Below, in pieces: positions 6,647 through 14,718 of a DNA stretch of 21,669 nucleotides. Under the pieces are notes generated by a model that saw only the letters and a list, made by a program, of their open reading frames with translations, did not search any database and was not told the DNA's origin. Origin of the DNA: a virus; the IMG/VR virus record IMGVR_UViG_3300046010_006992, positions 1 to 21,669 of that record; one strand, given 5' to 3'. Position 1 is the stretch's first letter. Each line of letters opens with the position of its first letter. The translations under genes were made by a program, and so were the position numbers.

Positions 6647-8026
6647 ATGCCTAGGCTAAGTATGTGGCGCCCAAACCACACTAACGATTACAAATTTTTT
6701 GACAAATTAATATCCGAACAATTTACAGTGGGCGGCACAGGCATTCTTCTCCACAAATATATAGGCACAAACAGCCAGGCAAATAGTTACGTCACTTCGA
6801 ATTCTACTACATCAGGTGCTACATTACATTTTAGCAATGTGGCTAATTTTGAACCAGGACAAACTGTACAAGGTGTAGGTATAGGTGCAAATACTGTTAT
6901 TGTTAGCACCAACACTGGAAGCAATACTGTTGTCCTAAGCAGTAACATAACATCAAACATTTCAACAGGACAATCCTTAAGTATATTTTGGAAAGATGCA
7001 TCACAACCCGTTTATCAAAATCAAAGTGCTCTAAATATTCAAGACTTATTGTTTTTAGAAAATAGGGACAGGAAATATGATACTTCCGTCTATACTCTTC
7101 GGGGTGTTTATACTGTTAATGATAACGATTTTGATTTAAATCAATTTGGTATATTTTTAAGTGCAGACACAATTTATATGACGTTTCATTTAAATGACAT
7201 TGTGGCTATTTTAGGTCGCAAAATTATGTCGGGTGATGTATTGGAACTTCAACATAAAAAGGACTATTATCCATTAAATGAGGAAATTCCCGCTTTATTA
7301 AAAAGATATTATGTGGTGCAAGATATAACATTTGCAGCAGAGGGATTCAGTCAAACTTGGTGGCCGCATTTATTAAGAGTTAAAATGACTCCGCTAGTAG
7401 ACAGCCAAGAATACAAGGATATAATTAATCAAATTACTGGCACTGACAGTCAAGGAAATATAACACCATTGGGTTCATACTTAAGCACCTTAGATAAATT
7501 ATTAGAAATAAACGATGCTGTAATAACTCAAGCTGAAATTGAAGTTCCTAAAAGCGGAACCAACGTTGATGAATTGTATGTAGAACCAATTAATCCGGAT
7601 GGTAGTCCAGGAGATCCCACTGGAGTGCAAGTTGATATTACCCAGATGACAGTGGATTCCACCGTAAATTTTGCAGCTACCCAACCAACAACTCCAGATA
7701 CCAACATTCCAGCATATTTGGGAGGGGACGGAACTCCGCCTAATGGCTGGCCCGTATCTGCCAGAACTAGTTTCCCTCAGGACCCCACTATCGGCGATTA
7801 CATATTGCGTACAGATTTTGTTCCTAATAGGTTATTTAGATATGATGGTACAAGATGGACCAAGATAGAAGATAGTGTTAGAACAGATCTAACACCAGGA
7901 CCAAATAATCGTACACAACGTAGTTTATTTGTAAATAATACAGACACCTTTATAGACACCGAAGGCCGAACACAGCCTGTCAGACAAAGTCTTAGCAAAG
8001 CATTAACCCCAAAGGCAGATAATTAA
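6647..8026 (+). CDS. 14: Neck protein gp14 (extended)
   Basis: This virion neck/connector protein is the partner of gp13. The start, MPRLSMWRPNHTNDYKFFDK, and the core from about residue 127 to 260 (QDLLFLENRDRKYD, DFDLNQFGIFL, RYYVVQDITF, WWPHLLRVKMTPL) match the gp14-type protein of marine T4-like phages as I recall them. The order of elements also parallels T4 gp14, but similarity to T4 itself is weak. The protein has 459 residues against 256 in T4. Residues of about 45-115 form a Gly/Thr/Val/Asn-rich beta-type insert, and residues 381-409 carry a GDYILRT...RYDGTRW module. AAGGG lies 8 bases before the ATG. Its stop overlaps the gp15 start as TAATG. Assignment as gp14 rather than a generic neck protein is likely, not certain. 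Confidence 0.78.
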   Translation: MPRLSMWRPNHTNDYKFFDKLISEQFTVGGTGILLHKYIGTNSQANSYVTSNSTTSGATLHFSNVANFEPGQTVQGVGIGANTVIVSTNTGSNTVVLSSNITSNISTGQSLSIFWKDASQPVYQNQSALNIQDLLFLENRDRKYDTSVYTLRGVYTVNDNDFDLNQFGIFLSADTIYMTFHLNDIVAILGRKIMSGDVLELQHKKDYYPLNEEIPALLKRYYVVQDITFAAEGFSQTWWPHLLRVKMTPLVDSQEYKDIINQITGTDSQGNITPLGSYLSTLDKLLEINDAVITQAEIEVPKSGTNVDELYVEPINPDGSPGDPTGVQVDITQMTVDSTVNFAATQPTTPDTNIPAYLGGDGTPPNGWPVSARTSFPQDPTIGDYILRTDFVPNRLFRYDGTRWTKIEDSVRTDLTPGPNNRTQRSLFVNNTDTFIDTEGRTQPVRQSLSKALTPKADN

Positions 8027-9642
8027 TGTCTCTCCAACAATTTTTTTACGATAATCAAATACGTAGATACATTATTCAATTCATGCGAATGGTATCTAAC
8101 TTTCAAGTAGAATTTGGAAAAGACCGTAATGGTGTTACTGCGCTACAAAGAGTGCCAGTCATATACGGTGATAGTAGTAGACAAGCTGCAGCTATAATCA
8201 AACAAAACAGCGAAAACATAATGAATGCAGTTCCAGCAATGGCAGTTTATGTAAGCGGATTAACCTATGACAGAGCAAGGCTTCAAAATCCTAGTTATGT
8301 AGGAAAATTGAATTTAAGAGAACGATATTATGATCCACAAACAGGTAATTACAGCACTACACAAGGTGATGTTTTAACTGTAGATAGATTAATGCCTGTA
8401 CCTTACAAATTAACTATCAAATTAGATATTTGGACTAGCAATACCGAACAAAAACTTCAATTATTAGAACAACTTTGTATTTTATTCAATCCAGCACTAG
8501 AAATTCAAAGCACAGATAACTATATTGATTGGACTAGCATCAGCTATGTATTATTAACTGATGTTCAATGGAGTTCTAGAACTGTTCCTCAAGGCACAGA
8601 AAACCCAATTGATATAGCCACATTAACTTTTGAAATTCCTATTTTTATAAGTGCTCCAGCATTGGTGCGTAAATTGGGAGTTATTCAAAGAATTGTTGCT
8701 AGCATATTCGATGGTTCGGGCGGTTTGAACGATGCTATATATGATGAATCCACTCTTTTAAGCAGGCAGTACTATACTCCTATGAATTATGGAGTGATTC
8801 TATTAGAAAACGAACTGAGATTAGTAAAATATAATCAACCTGTAAAGAATGAATTTGGTGCACAGATTATAAAAGAACTAGTAGCTAATGTCAGTGCAAA
8901 CACCACAGTAATATTGACCGACACTGACGGAATTGAGGCTAACATGGTTATTACGGGTGCTAGTATTGCCAGCAATGTTAATCCCACTATTAGAACAGTG
9001 CCTAACTGTTTAGTGTTACAAGTAAACGGTGACACGGTATTAACCAGTAATGTAATTACGGGCAATATTGGAGATAAAATTGCATTTACTGCAGTGACCA
9101 GAAAAGCAGGTGTAAGTGAAGTTTGGAGAGACGTAATTAATGTTTATGGAAACTTAGTAAACGGGGCAAGTTCTATCACTTTAGAATTGGATGACGGCAA
9201 TCAAGTAGTTGGAACGATTGCATACAATCCTATAGATGATACAAGTTTAATATGGACTGCAGACATAGATTCAATTCCTGTAAACACTTTGCAGCCTGTA
9301 AATGCTATAATAGACCCTTTAAGTTCGAGACCTAATAGAGACTTGCAAGACTTAGCTCCGGGCACAAGATATTTGCTCATAAACGATTATGTTTCACAAG
9401 AAGGTGCTCAACCGGTATATAATTGGTTAGGTGTAGATGATACCCCTTTAGAGGCATATGCCAATGACATTATTCAATTTGACGGTCAGCATTGGTCAGT
9501 TGTATTTGATTCAAGATACGAAACTACAGTTCAATATGTAACAAACTTAACTACCAGTGTTCAATATAGATGGAATGGATCTACTTGGATTAAGAGTTAC
9601 GAAGGTTATTACCCGTCAGGAAAATGGTTAATAGCAATTTAA
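8026..9642 (+). CDS. 15: Tail sheath stabiliser / tail completion protein gp15 (extended)
   Basis: In T4, gp15 caps the tail, binds the last sheath ring and connects the tail to the neck. Here the N-terminus MSLQQFFYDNQIRRYIIQF parallels the T4 gp15 start with its F-Y-x-x-x-x-R-R-Y pattern. The region VPVIYGDSSRQ, the PVPYKLTIKLDIWTSN segment near residues 125-139 and ATLTFEIPIFISAP near 198-211 fit the marine phage version. The protein is 538 residues, about twice the T4 length. The extra part begins after residue 280 with a beta-type, Thr/Val/Asn-rich domain and ends with two W-rich stretches (FDGQHWSVVFDS, YRWNGSTWIKSYEG). It is translationally coupled to gp14 (TAATG) and overlaps the Nudix gene by 19 bases. 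Confidence 0.82.
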   Translation: MSLQQFFYDNQIRRYIIQFMRMVSNFQVEFGKDRNGVTALQRVPVIYGDSSRQAAAIIKQNSENIMNAVPAMAVYVSGLTYDRARLQNPSYVGKLNLRERYYDPQTGNYSTTQGDVLTVDRLMPVPYKLTIKLDIWTSNTEQKLQLLEQLCILFNPALEIQSTDNYIDWTSISYVLLTDVQWSSRTVPQGTENPIDIATLTFEIPIFISAPALVRKLGVIQRIVASIFDGSGGLNDAIYDESTLLSRQYYTPMNYGVILLENELRLVKYNQPVKNEFGAQIIKELVANVSANTTVILTDTDGIEANMVITGASIASNVNPTIRTVPNCLVLQVNGDTVLTSNVITGNIGDKIAFTAVTRKAGVSEVWRDVINVYGNLVNGASSITLELDDGNQVVGTIAYNPIDDTSLIWTADIDSIPVNTLQPVNAIIDPLSSRPNRDLQDLAPGTRYLLINDYVSQEGAQPVYNWLGVDDTPLEAYANDIIQFDGQHWSVVFDSRYETTVQYVTNLTTSVQYRWNGSTWIKSYEGYYPSGKWLIAI

Positions 9643-10055
9643 CAGGTTGTGGTGCATTAATTTTCTGTACTAGATCTCAACGATACTTATTTTTATTGCG
9701 AGATAAAGGCAAATATGCCAATACTTGGGGTTTAGTTGGCGGGAAAATAGAACCCAATGAATCTATTTTATCAGGACTAGAAAGAGAAATCAATGAAGAA
9801 CTAGGCGGTAAAATTCTTGGTGCAAAAATTTTACCTATAGAAAAATATACAAGTGATAATGAAAAATTCATTTATCATACGTTCCTGATCAAAGTAGAAG
9901 AAGAATTCATGCCCGATTTAAACGCAGAACATAAAGGGTATTGTTGGGTGCCTTTAGAGGATTATCCCAAGCCTTTACACCCCGGAATTTTACGTATACT
10001 TAATTCAGAAACAGTTAAGAAAAAACTAGATATACATCAAACAATCAAAGATTGA
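9624..10055 (+). CDS. Nudix hydrolase
   Basis: Nudix enzymes cleave nucleoside diphosphates linked to another moiety. The Nudix box is complete in its catalytic positions: G40-x5-E46-x7-R54-E55-I56-x-E58-E59-x-G61; only the final hydrophobic position is Gly. The N-terminal CGALIFCTRSQRYLFLLRDKG and TWGLVGGKIEPNES fit the fold. At 143 residues it is a stand-alone Nudix domain. The substrate cannot be deduced; nucleotide sugars, ADP-ribose derivatives, mutagenic dNTPs or capped RNA are all family substrates. It starts inside the end of gp15 with AGGA just upstream, so it is co-transcribed with the late neck genes. Its end converges on and overlaps the oxygenase gene by 11 bases. Confidence 0.9.
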   Translation: MVNSNLTGCGALIFCTRSQRYLFLLRDKGKYANTWGLVGGKIEPNESILSGLEREINEELGGKILGAKILPIEKYTSDNEKFIYHTFLIKVEEEFMPDLNAEHKGYCWVPLEDYPKPLHPGILRILNSETVKKKLDIHQTIKD

Positions 10056-10638
10056 ACACAATACTAGTTCGTGGTTCTTGGCTTTGATTGGGCACAACTT
10101 CGTGCCATAACCAGCCCGGCCAAATCATTAACAAACCCGGATAGGGATCATACTTTGTGCTGCTCATATTATACCAGTTAGTGGGATCTTTAACTGCGTA
10201 AAGGAAGTCAAAAAACTCTCTATAAGTTTGATGCGGGTAAAAAGTAATAGGGCTACTTCCTGGCGGAGTTTGTAAATAGTAAATTCCACTTATACTGCAT
10301 TGGCTATGTAAATGTTTAGCGTGTGCAGAGCCTTCCTTAAAACTATTTAAGAACATGTAAGGACGCCAATTTACTGCATTACTATCATAGCCCTGTAGTT
10401 CTAAAAATTCTTTTCCTTTTTGAAGAATGAATTCCCCGAAGTCCTTAAATTGCGGTTCATAAAATAAATTTCTAGTACCATGAGTTGTTCTGCCGTTATA
10501 GTAAAACTGTTCATTTAGGTTTGTAGTAGGATTATCCCAAATTTGCTTGGCATTGTTTAATACTGGTTCAATCCATTCAGGATGAAAACTTTTACCTATA
10601 ACACTGGGAAACCAATGATCTAAAGATATTGTACTCAT
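10045..10638 (-). CDS. Putative 2OG-Fe(II) oxygenase (CHP02466/2OG-FeII_Oxy_5 type)
   Basis: This 197-residue protein has the double-stranded beta-helix signature of this oxygenase family. HLHSQCSISGIYYLQTPPGS (109-128) gives the HxH metal pair H109/H111 in place of the usual HxD, as I recall for this family. GLLMIWPGWLWHEVVP supplies the distal H179, and R190 (EPRTSIVFNL) is placed to bind 2-oxoglutarate. The family has been found widely in marine phages, but the substrate is unknown. It is the last gene of the 13-gene block, and its start overlaps the preceding oxygenase stop as ATGA. Confidence 0.85.
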   Translation of the reverse strand: MSTISLDHWFPSVIGKSFHPEWIEPVLNNAKQIWDNPTTNLNEQFYYNGRTTHGTRNLFYEPQFKDFGEFILQKGKEFLELQGYDSNAVNWRPYMFLNSFKEGSAHAKHLHSQCSISGIYYLQTPPGSSPITFYPHQTYREFFDFLYAVKDPTNWYNMSSTKYDPYPGLLMIWPGWLWHEVVPNQSQEPRTSIVFNL

Positions 10639-11168
10639 GATAAAGACTTATTAAAAAATAATTGTACACTCAATCTCGGAAATTCCGCAGCATTGGTTAC
10701 CATTGTGGTACTGTGCCATAACGGAGGAATAAACCATATTGCCGAATTAGGATGAGGGAATACCCAACCCTGCCCTAAACTTTCATGATCATATAAAAAC
10801 ATTCCACCCCAATTCCAATTCCAGCTTTCGTTGATGTAAATGGTGCTGCTTAATCTAGGACTAGTGTCACTGGAATCATGATGCCAATTAATTTGTGTGC
10901 CAGGTAACCAAATATGCATAAAGCAAGTTAAATTTTGATAATCTTTGAATATGGGATCTAAGGCACAATATTTGTCGATAAAATATTGTCTGTATTCCTC
11001 AAGTGGCAGTATCAATACTGGACTGTAACTTCCGTACTCTAAACCTGCACCCCATCGTCCCATATTATTAATTTCAAATGAAGGAGTTCCTTTAGATTTT
11101 TCAAATTTATCCCGCAGATTTTGTAAAACATCTGGTTCTAAAAAATTACTAATTCGATTTATTATCAT
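10635..11168 (-). CDS. 2OG-Fe(II) oxygenase, prolyl-hydroxylase-like
   Basis: With the ATG at 11168 the protein has 177 residues. The metal triad is visible as H96-x-D98 (NWHHDSSD) and H152 (PLWHSTT), with R165 (EFPRLSVQLFF) for 2-oxoglutarate. LSSTIYINESWNWNWGGMFLYD between them is the usual strand pattern of prolyl-4-hydroxylase-type enzymes. Substrates of this superfamily include protein prolines, other side chains, sugars and small molecules, and nothing here settles which. I preferred the ATG over the in-frame TTG at 11174. The gene follows the upstream stop after two bases and runs into the next oxygenase with an ATGA overlap. Confidence 0.88.
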   Translation of the reverse strand: MIINRISNFLEPDVLQNLRDKFEKSKGTPSFEINNMGRWGAGLEYGSYSPVLILPLEEYRQYFIDKYCALDPIFKDYQNLTCFMHIWLPGTQINWHHDSSDTSPRLSSTIYINESWNWNWGGMFLYDHESLGQGWVFPHPNSAIWFIPPLWHSTTMVTNAAEFPRLSVQLFFNKSLS

Positions 11169-11170
11169 AA

Positions 11171-11722
11171 TCAATACTCGGTTGTAAGAAAGAACAATTG
11201 AAACAGCCTACCATTTTCTTTGCTTTGACCAAAATAATCTACACTGTTATGAAATAAATCACTATGATAAAGCACTAGTCTATTATATCTATTACCAATT
11301 ACGTCGTATAACTCCCATTTAGTCATATCTTGTGATTCGTAATTTTCTAGTTCAGATGCTCGAATAGCCCCAGTTTTTTTATATCTATAAAACCCAGTGC
11401 CACCACTAAGTGGAGCATCGGGTGTCAAATATATAACTCCTGCCCAAGTATTAAAATGGTCTGTGTGTATCCAACTACGATCTCTACTTGTGGCTAATTC
11501 AAATGATCCGGTTAAACCGTCACGTTCATTCCAGTTAGTAATTTCACCCGCTGCGTTGTACAAGATTTGACTTAGGGTAGCTTTAGTTGATTCGTTTAAA
11601 AAAGAACGTGTTCTTATTCCAGGAAAATTTTCCCGTTTAGCAAATTCTTGCTGTAAGGCAAAATCCCTAACACCGTCTGGATTACTGTAAAAATCATCAA
11701 TAACAATTACATTTGTTTGCAT
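11171..11722 (-). CDS. DUF6445-like oxygenase-fold protein, copy 2
   Basis: This 183-residue protein carries IHTDHFNTWAGVIYLTPDAP near residues 85-104, giving H86-x-D88. YHSDLFHNSVDYFG offers the distal H158, and R172 (NGRLFQLFF) is the likely 2-oxoglutarate ligand. The pattern matches proteins labelled DUF6445, which resemble 2OG-Fe(II) oxygenases. I assign the family from memory; activity is unproven. It is a close paralog of the gene immediately upstream, sharing the order of every motif from FYxxPDxxRxFALQQE to RLFQxFF. The spacing to that gene is two bases. Confidence 0.83.
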   Translation of the reverse strand: MQTNVIVIDDFYSNPDGVRDFALQQEFAKRENFPGIRTRSFLNESTKATLSQILYNAAGEITNWNERDGLTGSFELATSRDRSWIHTDHFNTWAGVIYLTPDAPLSGGTGFYRYKKTGAIRASELENYESQDMTKWELYDVIGNRYNRLVLYHSDLFHNSVDYFGQSKENGRLFQLFFLTTEY

Positions 11723-11724
11723 GA

Positions 11725-12282
11725 TTAAAATTGTGTGTCAAAGAAAAATACTTGGAACAGTCTTGCATCTTGTGTGTTGCTGCCGAAATAATCTAAACTG
11801 CTATGAAATAAATCGCCGCGATACATAACTAACCGATTATATCTATTTGCGATCACATCAACCTTTTCCCACTTAGTCATGTCCTGTGGATCGTAAGGTT
11901 CTTTTCCCATTTCTGTTGCCGTCATCGCTTTATTCTTTTTATGCAAGAATATACCTGTACCGCCTGTAATAGGAGCATCCGGAGTTAAGTAGCATACTGC
12001 TGCCCATTTATTAAAATGATCAGTGTGGATCCAGCTGCGATCACTTGCATATGTTAATTGAAAAGATCCAGTATAACCGTTGTCGCTGTACCAATTTGTA
12101 ATTTCTCCGCCTGCATACCAAACTATTGTTTGAATCGTTTCCTTAACGTCTGGTGTTAAAAAACTACGTGTTCTATTACCGGGGAAATTTCCAGTTACAT
12201 TATATTCTTGCTGTAACGCAAATTCTCTAATAGCATCGGGATCGCCATAAAAATCATCAGTGATGATTAAATTAGTTCTCAT
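11725..12282 (-). CDS. DUF6445-like oxygenase-fold protein, copy 1
   Basis: This 185-residue protein is collinear with the gene that follows it. It shows IHTDHFNKWAAVCYLTPDAP (H86-x-D88), YRGDLFHSSLDYFG (H160) and DARLFQVFFF (R174), so all likely metal and 2-oxoglutarate ligands are kept in both copies. By eye more than half of the positions agree between the two. The differences cluster in loops near residues 30-35, 66-80 and 115-140, suggesting divergence in the substrate pocket. The start overlaps the stop of the GT10 gene as ATGA, so it is translationally coupled to it. Confidence 0.83.
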   Translation of the reverse strand: MRTNLIITDDFYGDPDAIREFALQQEYNVTGNFPGNRTRSFLTPDVKETIQTIVWYAGGEITNWYSDNGYTGSFQLTYASDRSWIHTDHFNKWAAVCYLTPDAPITGGTGIFLHKKNKAMTATEMGKEPYDPQDMTKWEKVDVIANRYNRLVMYRGDLFHSSLDYFGSNTQDARLFQVFFFDTQF

Positions 12283-13112
12283 AGTATTATTTGACTGTTA
12301 TCAGTATTTAATTTAAATTTTTTAATAATAAATTTTTCGATTTGTTCTTCTATTCTTTGAAAAACACTTTTTTCCCAATATGGTCGTGCAAGCTCATAGT
12401 TTTCTTTAATATAAGGCATCATCTCGTCATAGGTATCCGCTGTCAAATTTGAAATAATGTATTCAAATTCTTCAATAGTTCTGAACTGCAAAATTCCCTT
12501 TGGATTAAAGTATTGCTCTATGTTATGACAACCAAAGTAAATTGGAACTGTATAAGTTTTGAAACAATCTAGTAGTTTTTCTGTAAACATGTTGGGCATG
12601 TCTTGATTTTCACAGGCTATATGAAACTTAGCATTAATGAAAAAAGGATCTTTGTTGGGAATCATTGGCGGGCTTCTATGAAATTTATATTCAAACACAC
12701 CCATGATCTTAGCATTTCGATATCGATTTAATATTTTATATCTCATTCTATAAGGAGCACCATTAATTTTACTGCTCATTATAAAACTGATTTGATTTTG
12801 TTTTTGTAAAGGTAAATTGTCTCCTACCCAAGATCCCACTGCACAGAATTCTTGTGCCTGTGGCATAGCTACAAGTCTAGGATCATATGCTAAAATTAAA
12901 TCAAATTTATTTTGACATTCTTTAACCATTCCGTAAAATTTAATATAAAGGTTGGGCGGCTCATTTTGCACTAACACATTTATATCTGCATCAGGATTAT
13001 AGTTAACGTTATCAAAACAAACAGCAACTTTCAACGGAAATTTTTTAGTAAATCCAAAAGAATGGTTTAGCCCATATGCAGGCATATACCCGCGAGATTC
13101 TATTTCAAACAT
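12279..13112 (-). CDS. Glycosyltransferase family 10 (fucosyltransferase-like)
   Basis: GT10 enzymes transfer fucose (or a related 6-deoxy sugar) from GDP-sugar donors to glycans. The C-terminal donor-binding region is clear: FHIACENQDMPNMFTEKLLD near residues 163-182 matches the family F-x-x-x-x-E-N-x-x...T-E-K signature. VPIYFGCHNIEQYFNPKG follows near 189-206. The N-terminal half is poorly conserved, as is normal. At 277 residues it is slightly shorter than bacterial FucTs. I placed the start at the ATG at 13112, which overlaps the upstream stop as TAATG, rather than at an in-frame TTG at 13127. No GDP-fucose synthase is in the window, so the donor must come from the host or be another GDP-6-deoxyhexose. 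Confidence 0.85.
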   Translation of the reverse strand: MFEIESRGYMPAYGLNHSFGFTKKFPLKVAVCFDNVNYNPDADINVLVQNEPPNLYIKFYGMVKECQNKFDLILAYDPRLVAMPQAQEFCAVGSWVGDNLPLQKQNQISFIMSSKINGAPYRMRYKILNRYRNAKIMGVFEYKFHRSPPMIPNKDPFFINAKFHIACENQDMPNMFTEKLLDCFKTYTVPIYFGCHNIEQYFNPKGILQFRTIEEFEYIISNLTADTYDEMMPYIKENYELARPYWEKSVFQRIEEQIEKFIIKKFKLNTDNSQIIL

Positions 13113-13873
13113 TAGTATTTTACCCAATTACCGGTTACACCACAGCGACCATGGACGTCCCACGGAACTTGTATAACATCATCTAGTAGATTGAATATTC
13201 TCAGAAAATAATATAAGGCATATTCAACGTCTTGATAATAAAATTTTATATTTTCCATACTACTTTGCGCACAGGCAAATATCAATGCTTCGTATTGATC
13301 TATTTTATCTCTATGCATCCCGTGAGCCACAGTATACGTACCTGTTAATGCTCCGTTAACAATTAAATCTCTAGGCAATTGTTCAGGTGTTAAAAAATCA
13401 ATTTGCGGTCCTGACCAGGACATTGGTTTTTTAAGAAAAAATTTATTCCGATTTTGTTCAGTGTATAAATCCAATTTAAATGTTTCATCAAACCAATATC
13501 GTCCACACAGTTTTGTTACAAAGTCAAATTCTTTAAGGTAATTTTTAAAATGTTTAAGAAACTCAATCATCATTAGACATTCACAATAGCTCTTATTAGA
13601 ATAAGTCCTTACTGTGTTAGCTATAGTAGAATTTAAATTTTCAAGTTGAAAATAATTTACATTTGGTAAATTATGTAATTCACTTAGATTTGTTGCACTG
13701 CTGTCTATTAGAAAAATAGTGCTGCCTGGCGCCAATTGATTACATGAATTAATAGTTTTATAAGTTTGCTCTAATCTTTCTTCTGTTGAAAATACTGTAC
13801 GTTTTTTTGTTCCTTTGAAAGGCCGATTAGGATCTAGTTCTATACTGGAAGTTATAAAAAATGCATGTTTCAT
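13112..13873 (-). CDS. Possible glycosyltransferase, unassigned family
   Basis: I do not recognise this 253-residue protein with certainty. The beginning (MKHAFFITSSIELD) is a beta-strand leading to a loop. STIFLIDSSATN (51-62) looks like a second strand of a Rossmann-like GT-A fold. FDFVTKLCGRYWFDE (116-130) resembles the K-x-x-G-R-Y-W/x segment seen in some phage and capsule glycosyltransferases. Its position between two glycosyltransferases, with 4-base ATGA and TAATG overlaps on either side, supports a glycan role. No transmembrane segment is visible. The function is inferred mainly from context. Confidence 0.75.
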   Translation of the reverse strand: MKHAFFITSSIELDPNRPFKGTKKRTVFSTEERLEQTYKTINSCNQLAPGSTIFLIDSSATNLSELHNLPNVNYFQLENLNSTIANTVRTYSNKSYCECLMMIEFLKHFKNYLKEFDFVTKLCGRYWFDETFKLDLYTEQNRNKFFLKKPMSWSGPQIDFLTPEQLPRDLIVNGALTGTYTVAHGMHRDKIDQYEALIFACAQSSMENIKFYYQDVEYALYYFLRIFNLLDDVIQVPWDVHGRCGVTGNWVKY

Positions 13874-14718
13874 AATCTAATAACTTTTTTAATAGAATTG
13901 CTAAAAACTATTGCAGCGTTACTGAAATTACTAGTATTACATATCAATCCACCGCACCTGGCCAATGTCATCGCTTCCATAAAACTTTCTTGCCAAAACT
14001 GTTTTCTAAAAAACATGTCATATTCCCATGACCATTGCCATTTTTCTGTAATTTGCTCAGTAGGCAATCTTAAAAGATTAGGATAATATCTAATTATGTG
14101 TCCGTATCTCTGTTCCATTTTGACCAGACTTTCTACATTATCTGTAGCAACATAAAGTCCATTGTAATTTCCAGTTTCTAACTCTTTATCTATTGCTCCA
14201 CAATAATCTTCAAATCGGGCAATGTTATAGTTATTGTGAACTGCCATCGTGGTCATTCTGACATGTGCGCCTAACGTGCGTTCATCTATTTGCACTAATT
14301 TACATAAATTGTCTACTCGAGTTTTTATTTCATTTTGGATATGAAGTTTACGCAATACTCTTTTGTATTCCTGTAACATTGGACTATGTTCAATAGGATT
14401 TTCTTTATCATACATTTTGCCAAATGGAAGAAAACCATTAAATTCATAGGTTCTGTCTATTTGCTGATCTAATACATATCCCATAATATGATCATAAGGT
14501 TTAGAAATACCATAATTCTCCATACTACTTCTATTTCTTACTATATGATCGACAGCCTCTTGCAGATACTCATCATTATTAGTATTTTCTTCAAAAGGAC
14601 TCAACGTCAAAAATGCGTTATCAAACTCTATATTGTGTTCGGCCAAGGGAATCACTCCACATTGCAAGAATCTACTAAATGGTCCTCCCCCTGGTAAAAC
14701 AAAAATAAAATTTTTCAT
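13870..14718 (-). CDS. GT-B glycosyltransferase, fucosyltransferase-like (GT11/GT23-like)
   Basis: The 282-residue protein shows the C-terminal pattern of alpha-1,2/alpha-1,6 fucosyltransferase-like enzymes. LGAHVRMTTM near residues 149-158 corresponds to the H-x-R donor-phosphate motif. GLYVATDN near 187-194 comes next, then a C-terminal segment, FMEAMTLARCGGLICNTSNF near 246-265, matching the conserved cysteine/serine-rich loop. The N-terminus FIFVLPGGGPFSRFLQ is a glycine-rich loop typical of these enzymes. I chose the ATG at 14718, which overlaps the GMD stop as ATGA, over a TTG at 14733. The immediate link to GDP-mannose dehydratase fits a GDP-6-deoxyhexose donor. The exact family is uncertain. 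Confidence 0.75.
   Translation of the reverse strand: MKNFIFVLPGGGPFSRFLQCGVIPLAEHNIEFDNAFLTLSPFEENTNNDEYLQEAVDHIVRNRSSMENYGISKPYDHIMGYVLDQQIDRTYEFNGFLPFGKMYDKENPIEHSPMLQEYKRVLRKLHIQNEIKTRVDNLCKLVQIDERTLGAHVRMTTMAVHNNYNIARFEDYCGAIDKELETGNYNGLYVATDNVESLVKMEQRYGHIIRYYPNLLRLPTEQITEKWQWSWEYDMFFRKQFWQESFMEAMTLARCGGLICNTSNFSNAAIVFSNSIKKVIRL

Noticed and set aside
10042-10054. Small hairpin CAATC-AAA-GATTG as a terminator between the Nudix and oxygenase genes
   Set aside because: The stem is only 5 bp, it has no T-run on the plus-strand side, and it lies within overlapping coding sequence.
14488-14697. Plus-strand frame opposite the fucosyltransferase-like gene
   Set aside because: Antisense shadow in AT-rich coding DNA; no ribosome site or domain.
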